From: CAZCJA01 sp964499015 | Lineage (GTDB): Bacteria > Elusimicrobiota > Elusimicrobia > F11 | DNA: 8,770 bases | NCBI GenBank assembly: GCA_964499015.1 | Contig: CAZCJA010000085.1 | Location: forward strand, 1 to 8,770 | Direction of reading: 5' to 3' | In this document: positions 6,140-8,770 of the stretch, piece after piece | How the letters are laid out: each line of letters begins with the position of its first letter | Position numbering within the stretch: the first letter of the stretch is position 1 | The notes under the pieces: model-generated | The model's database searches: none | The model's input: the letters and a program-made list of their open reading frames with translations, nothing else | What the model was told of the DNA's origin: nothing | Made by a program: the position numbers and the translations under genes

Positions 6140-6921
6140 CGCTCGAATAAAAACCACCTCTTCTTCATTTTCGCCGCGTAGGACAACCCGAATTCCCGGA
6201 GCGCCGTGTCGCGGATGTGCGCGACGGCTTCGGACGGCTCGTCCGTGACCTTGATCCGCAGCCAATCTTCCTCGTCGATCGTTTTTTCTTTTGCGAGGGT
6301 GTTTTTCATGAAGTCGATAAGCGGCGCCCAATAGTCTTTGCCCATTAACACCAGCGGAAAGTTTTTAATTTTTCCCGTCTGAACCAGCGTCGACACCTCG
6401 AAAAATTCATCGATCGTCCCGAAGCCGCCCGGCACCGCCACAAAGCCATAGGAGTATTTGGCCAGAATTAACTTTCTCACGAAGAAGTAATGGAACTCCA
6501 TCCACCGGTCTAAGTACTTGTTCGGCTCTTGCTCGTGCGGGAGCTGAATGTTGCAACCCACGGAATTTCCGCCCGCGTCCTTGGCGCCGCGATTGGCCGC
6601 TTCCATGAGCCCCGGCCCGCCGCCCGTCATCACGGTAAATCCCGCCTCGGCGATTTCTCGGCCCAGCTCCCGCGTCATTGCATAGTAACGGTGCGTTTCG
6701 CCGAATCGCGCCGATCCGTAGACGGTAATGCACGGCCCGACAAAGTGGAAGGTGCGGAACCCTTTCCAGCATTCCCAACTGATGCGGAACAGGCGCGCGA
6801 ATTCGTAGGCGCGCGGCTGCGGGCCCTGGAGAAATTTCTTTTCCTCCTCCGCTTCGGGGGGCGGGTTTTTGCCCCAGCGCGGGTCGGGAGGAAGAACGGG
6901 TTTGTCTGTCGGTTCTGCCAT
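6136..6921 (-). CDS. LOG family (TIGR00730) nucleotide phosphoribohydrolase
   Basis: This 261-residue protein has the Rossmann-like lysine-decarboxylase-like/LOG fold. LOG enzymes cut the N-glycosidic bond of nucleoside 5'-monophosphates, releasing a base and ribose 5-phosphate; plant members activate cytokinins. The diagnostic motifs are complete: VYGSARFGE at 68-75, MTGGGPGLMEAANRGA at 98-113, the catalytic Arg in FFVRKLIL (R149), and PGGFGTIDEFFE at 164-175 (E172). The enzyme is longer than minimal LOG proteins of about 180-200 residues. It has an extra N-terminal region of about 60 residues with a Pro/Glu-rich start, and a C-terminal basic tail ending in MKKRWFLFER. The start is the ATG at 6921, five bases after the stop of the putative anti-sigma gene, so it is the last gene of that operon. 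Whether the substrate is a cytokinin precursor or ordinary AMP-like nucleotides cannot be seen. Confidence 0.92.
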   Translation of the reverse strand: MAEPTDKPVLPPDPRWGKNPPPEAEEEKKFLQGPQPRAYEFARLFRISWECWKGFRTFHFVGPCITVYGSARFGETHRYYAMTRELGREIAEAGFTVMTGGGPGLMEAANRGAKDAGGNSVGCNIQLPHEQEPNKYLDRWMEFHYFFVRKLILAKYSYGFVAVPGGFGTIDEFFEVSTLVQTGKIKNFPLVLMGKDYWAPLIDFMKNTLAKEKTIDEEDWLRIKVTDEPSEAVAHIRDTALREFGLSYAAKMKKRWFLFER

Positions 6922-6926
6922 GCGCG

Positions 6927-7592
6927 TTAGTTCACGAGCCGGAATTCAACGGGACCGTCAAACAGGGGAACGGTCAGCATTTGGGTGGGTTTTGACGGCG
7001 AGGTGTTCCATTGCCGTTTATAGCGCACCACAAGTTTTCCGTCTTCTATTTTATGGGAAACAATTTTTCCGTCAAAAAGAACCAACACCATCCGCTGTGA
7101 AAAATCCACGTGCTTGTTGCCGTCGGCATCGAACGGGGCCCATTCCTCCTGTGTGCGGATCACGCGGTGAGTAGCGGCGACGCTGATGTCGCCGGACGCC
7201 ATGCCGCGCAGCGCCGTGCTGTCTTTGGCCTGCAAGCGCCGGTCCTGCATGATGACCGGTTTTTCCTCGGCACGTTCGGCCTTAAAAGCCATTCCAAGCT
7301 GCGACTTGGTCGCCGGCGCTTGTTTTAATTCAGCCATGTCGATCTTGGCAACGCCTTCCGCTCGTTCGCGCGGCGTTTCGTGAAGGCCGAAGAAAACAAA
7401 CGTGGCGACGACGGCGGTCACAAACCCGCCGGAGAGGCCCCACATCCACGGCCGGCGCGATTTTTGACGCTGCTCGGCCTCGAGCCGCGCGAGGATGCGC
7501 GTCTCCAGGCCCGGCGGCGGATTTGCCTCCGAGGTTTTCTTGGCCCACGTGAGAGTGGATTTGAGTTCCGGATCGATTTGTTCGTCGCTCAT
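6927..7592 (-). CDS. Putative anti-sigma factor with exported PrcB-like domain
   Basis: This 221-residue protein has three parts. Residues 1-48 are cytoplasmic, hydrophilic and include PPPGLETRILARLEAEQ, a helix of the kind seen at the N-terminus of many anti-sigma factors. Residues 49-70 form one membrane helix (WMWGLSGGFVTAVVATFVFFGL region). The exported part has a linker of about 70 residues and then a compact domain at 142-221. That domain (RVIRTQEEWAPF, VDFSQRMVLVLFDGK, GKLVVRYKRQW, TVPLFDGPVEF) resembles the PrcB C-terminal domain. No cysteine occurs anywhere, so a zinc-finger (HC2/ZAS) anti-sigma domain is absent. Its ATG overlaps the sigma factor's TGA in ATGA, indicating translational coupling and stoichiometric synthesis. 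The anti-sigma role is inferred from topology and position; the domain match is from memory of the family pattern. Confidence 0.75.
   Translation of the reverse strand: MSDEQIDPELKSTLTWAKKTSEANPPPGLETRILARLEAEQRQKSRRPWMWGLSGGFVTAVVATFVFFGLHETPRERAEGVAKIDMAELKQAPATKSQLGMAFKAERAEEKPVIMQDRRLQAKDSTALRGMASGDISVAATHRVIRTQEEWAPFDADGNKHVDFSQRMVLVLFDGKIVSHKIEDGKLVVRYKRQWNTSPSKPTQMLTVPLFDGPVEFRLVN
7589..7592 (-). promoter_or_regulatory. ATGA overlap coupling sigma and anti-sigma genes
   Basis: On the minus strand ATGA contains both the start of the putative anti-sigma gene and the TGA stop of the sigma gene. Such overlaps usually let terminating ribosomes restart, keeping the two proteins in balance. 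Confidence 0.75.
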
Positions 7593-8125
7593 GAAATTTC
7601 TCCCATCGATTTTAACAGCGGGCTCAGTTTTTTGCGCAAGGTTTCGCGCGCGCGGTACAGGCGTGATTTAACCGTGCCGATCGGCATATTCAAAACCTGC
7701 GCGATCTCTTCATAACTTTTTTCGTCCAAGTCCCGCAGTGTGAGAATGACCCGTTCGTCATTGTCCAGGTGGCCGAGCGCGTCGTGCAAGATTTTTCCTT
7801 TCTCATTTTTCTCCAGTTCATCGCCGGGCAGCGGTTCGCGGCTGGGGAAATCGCGCGGTGCGTCATCGTCGTCGTTGGTGAAAAGGCTGAAGAATTTAAG
7901 CTTGCGTCCGCGCAGGCGGTTCTTCCAGGCGTTCACCGCGATCCGGTACAGCCAGGTCGAGACCTGCGACCGGTGTTCGAACCGGCCCCACGCGCGGAAC
8001 GCTTTGGAGAAAGTTTCCTGGCAGAGGTCTTCGGCCTCGGTTGCCTCGCCGGTCAGGCGGAAGCACAAACCGTAGAGCCGGGCGGTGTTTTCGCGAACAA
8101 CGCGCTCGAACTCGCCGTCTATCAT
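7589..8125 (-). CDS. ECF RNA polymerase sigma factor
   Basis: This is a 178-residue group 4 (ECF, RpoE-like) sigma factor that directs RNA polymerase to a specific promoter set. Region 2 spans about residues 8-75: FERVVRENTARLYGLCFRLT, then EDLCQETFSKAFRAWGRFE and STWLYRIAVNAWKNRLR, the -10 recognition and melting part. Region 4 spans about 110-168, with DERVILTLRDLDEKSYEEIAQVLNMPIGTVKSRLYRARETLR forming the helix-turn-helix that reads the -35 element. The linker (about 76-108) is unusual: a basic/aromatic stretch followed by four consecutive Asp and several Glu. The start is ATG 8125-8123, because it gives the normal ECF length and overlaps the Nudix stop as ATGA. Reading further upstream in frame would run through the Nudix gene. 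The downstream membrane protein is its probable regulator, coupled by a second ATGA overlap. Confidence 0.93.
   Translation of the reverse strand: MIDGEFERVVRENTARLYGLCFRLTGEATEAEDLCQETFSKAFRAWGRFEHRSQVSTWLYRIAVNAWKNRLRGRKLKFFSLFTNDDDDAPRDFPSREPLPGDELEKNEKGKILHDALGHLDNDERVILTLRDLDEKSYEEIAQVLNMPIGTVKSRLYRARETLRKKLSPLLKSMGEIS
8122..8125 (-). promoter_or_regulatory. ATGA overlap coupling Nudix and sigma genes
   Basis: On the minus strand ATGA contains the sigma factor start and the Nudix TGA stop. It supports the 178-residue sigma protein and places the Nudix gene in the same transcript and translational chain. Confidence 0.75.
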
Positions 8126-8598
8126 CTTGGACCCATAAAAAGACTGCTTGTTCCCGTCAGTTTTTTGTTCACGTAATCGAAACGCCCGCAGAAAAACGAT
8201 TTCCCTTTCAACCATTTGAGAAAGTGTTTGTCGCCGTCCCATAATGGCAGGGACAGGATCTTGTTGCTGGGGATCCACGCCAGGCGGCCTTCGTCGGTGG
8301 TGGTTGGTTTTCCGGCAAACCGGTTCGCGGTGTAAACATAAACAAGCCAATCGGTGTCAGGAGTAAAACCGGGGAAGGTGAGAACGCCGCGCAAACGGGG
8401 GTTTTTGATTTTAAGACCGCATTCTTCGCGGACTTCGCGGACCACGCATTCTTCCGGCGACTCGCCGGGAATGAATTTTCCGCCCAGTCCGTTCCACTTT
8501 CCTTTATGGACGTCGCCTTTCTTGGTCACGCGGTGCAGCATCAATGTTTTTCCGTTGTGCGTGACATAGCACAAGGTCGCCGGTTGGGTGCGTCTCAT
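8122..8598 (-). CDS. Nudix hydrolase, MutT/MTH1-like
   Basis: This 158-residue Nudix enzyme hydrolyses a nucleoside diphosphate linked to another group; the best guess is sanitation of oxidised nucleotides such as 8-oxo-dGTP. The Nudix box is perfect: G40, E46, R54, E55, E58, E59 and G61 fit GX5EX7REUXEEXGU. The preceding GKWNGLGGK and the later FPGFTPDTDWLVYVY and EGRLAWIP (103-110) resemble the MTH1/MutX type of 8-oxo-dGTP diphosphatases. So does the C-terminal WDGDKHFLKWLKGKSFFCGRFDY. The ATG at 8598 lies 15 bases after the preceding minus-strand stop, with no strong Shine-Dalgarno. The stop TGA (8124-8122) overlaps the sigma factor ATG. The chemistry is certain at family level; the physiological substrate is inferred. 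Confidence 0.92.
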   Translation of the reverse strand: MRRTQPATLCYVTHNGKTLMLHRVTKKGDVHKGKWNGLGGKFIPGESPEECVVREVREECGLKIKNPRLRGVLTFPGFTPDTDWLVYVYTANRFAGKPTTTDEGRLAWIPSNKILSLPLWDGDKHFLKWLKGKSFFCGRFDYVNKKLTGTSSLFMGPR

Positions 8599-8613
8599 GA
8601 TGGGGAAGTTTAC

Positions 8614-8770
8614 TTAATACAGGCTGTCGAAGAGTTTCTTCACGTCGGCGTCGTAGTCGCGGTGGGTGGCGTCATCGGTTTGAGCGGCTTCTTTCTCGGC
8701 GGATTCCTGCAAAAGCTGAGAGAGGTCGGAGGGCTCTTTTTTATTCGCCGCGCGGATTTTCTGCAATACC
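8614..8770 (-). CDS. C-terminal fragment of an unrecognised protein
   Basis: The last 52 codons of a minus-strand gene enter from the right edge and end with TAA at 8616-8614. The fragment is hydrophilic and rich in Lys, Glu, Asp and Gln (for example LQKIRAANKKEPSDLSQLLQ, then DYDADVKKLFDSLY at the end). It probably forms helices or a disordered tail and contains no membrane segment. I recognise no family. It stops 15 bases before the Nudix start, so it is likely the preceding gene of the same operon. The frame is supported by the absence of stops and by the close operon spacing. Confidence 0.5.
   Translation of the reverse strand, partial: VLQKIRAANKKEPSDLSQLLQESAEKEAAQTDDATHRDYDADVKKLFDSLY

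Noticed and set aside
7380..7715. Plus-strand open frame across the sigma/anti-sigma junction
   Set aside because: It is antisense to two well-supported genes joined by a functional overlap and shows no family features.
8126..8350. N-terminal extension of the sigma factor frame to 8350
   Set aside because: It overlaps the Nudix coding sequence out of frame, has no sigma-like content, and the ATGA overlap at 8125 gives the normal ECF length.
1..8770. CRISPR array, tRNA, IS element, prophage or defence system
   Set aside because: I saw no regularly spaced repeats, cloverleaf sequences, transposase motifs, terminal inverted repeats or defence-type nuclease/helicase genes on either strand.

Overview
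The window is bacterial chromosome of moderately high G+C, densely packed with protein genes. I see no tRNA, rRNA, CRISPR array, insertion sequence or phage gene. The gene set (a six-helix membrane hybrid histidine kinase, an ECF sigma factor with a membrane partner, and a small exported protein with a classical signal peptide) suggests a free-living environmental bacterium, probably Gram-negative. The sequence does not let me name the phylum.

Layout, left to right. (1) Plus strand 1-518: the C-terminal end of a coiled-coil protein, then a small exported protein built on a degenerate repeat, closed by a hairpin terminator at 532-566. (2) Plus strand 634-4488: a tightly spaced run of a hybrid sensor kinase (6 TM, two PAS, HisKA, ATPase, receiver), a NYN/YacP-type putative ribonuclease and a class III extradiol (DODA/LigB-type) dioxygenase. 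(3) Minus strand 4485-5000: a DJ-1/PfpI family protein, tail to tail with the dioxygenase. (4) Plus strand 5072-6139: an AI-2E transporter family permease, divergent from the PfpI gene. (5) Minus strand 8770-6136: an apparent operon running leftwards, made of an unrecognised C-terminal fragment, a Nudix hydrolase, an ECF sigma factor, a one-TM putative anti-sigma factor, and a LOG-family (TIGR00730) nucleotide phosphoribohydrolase that ends tail to tail with the permease.

Two architectural details stand out. Nudix/sigma and sigma/anti-sigma are each joined by a 4-base ATGA stop/start overlap, which fixes the sigma start at 8125 and implies translational coupling. Both convergent gene pairs overlap by exactly 4 bases through their stop codons, leaving no intergenic terminator.

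The most interesting item is the putative anti-sigma factor. It has no cysteine, so no zinc-binding anti-sigma domain, and its exported half resembles the PrcB C-terminal domain. The sigma unit is co-transcribed with two nucleotide-processing enzymes, and a DJ-1/PfpI gene lies nearby. A nucleotide-damage or envelope-stress regulon is a reasonable but unproven reading. Most of the rest is ordinary housekeeping or accessory content.
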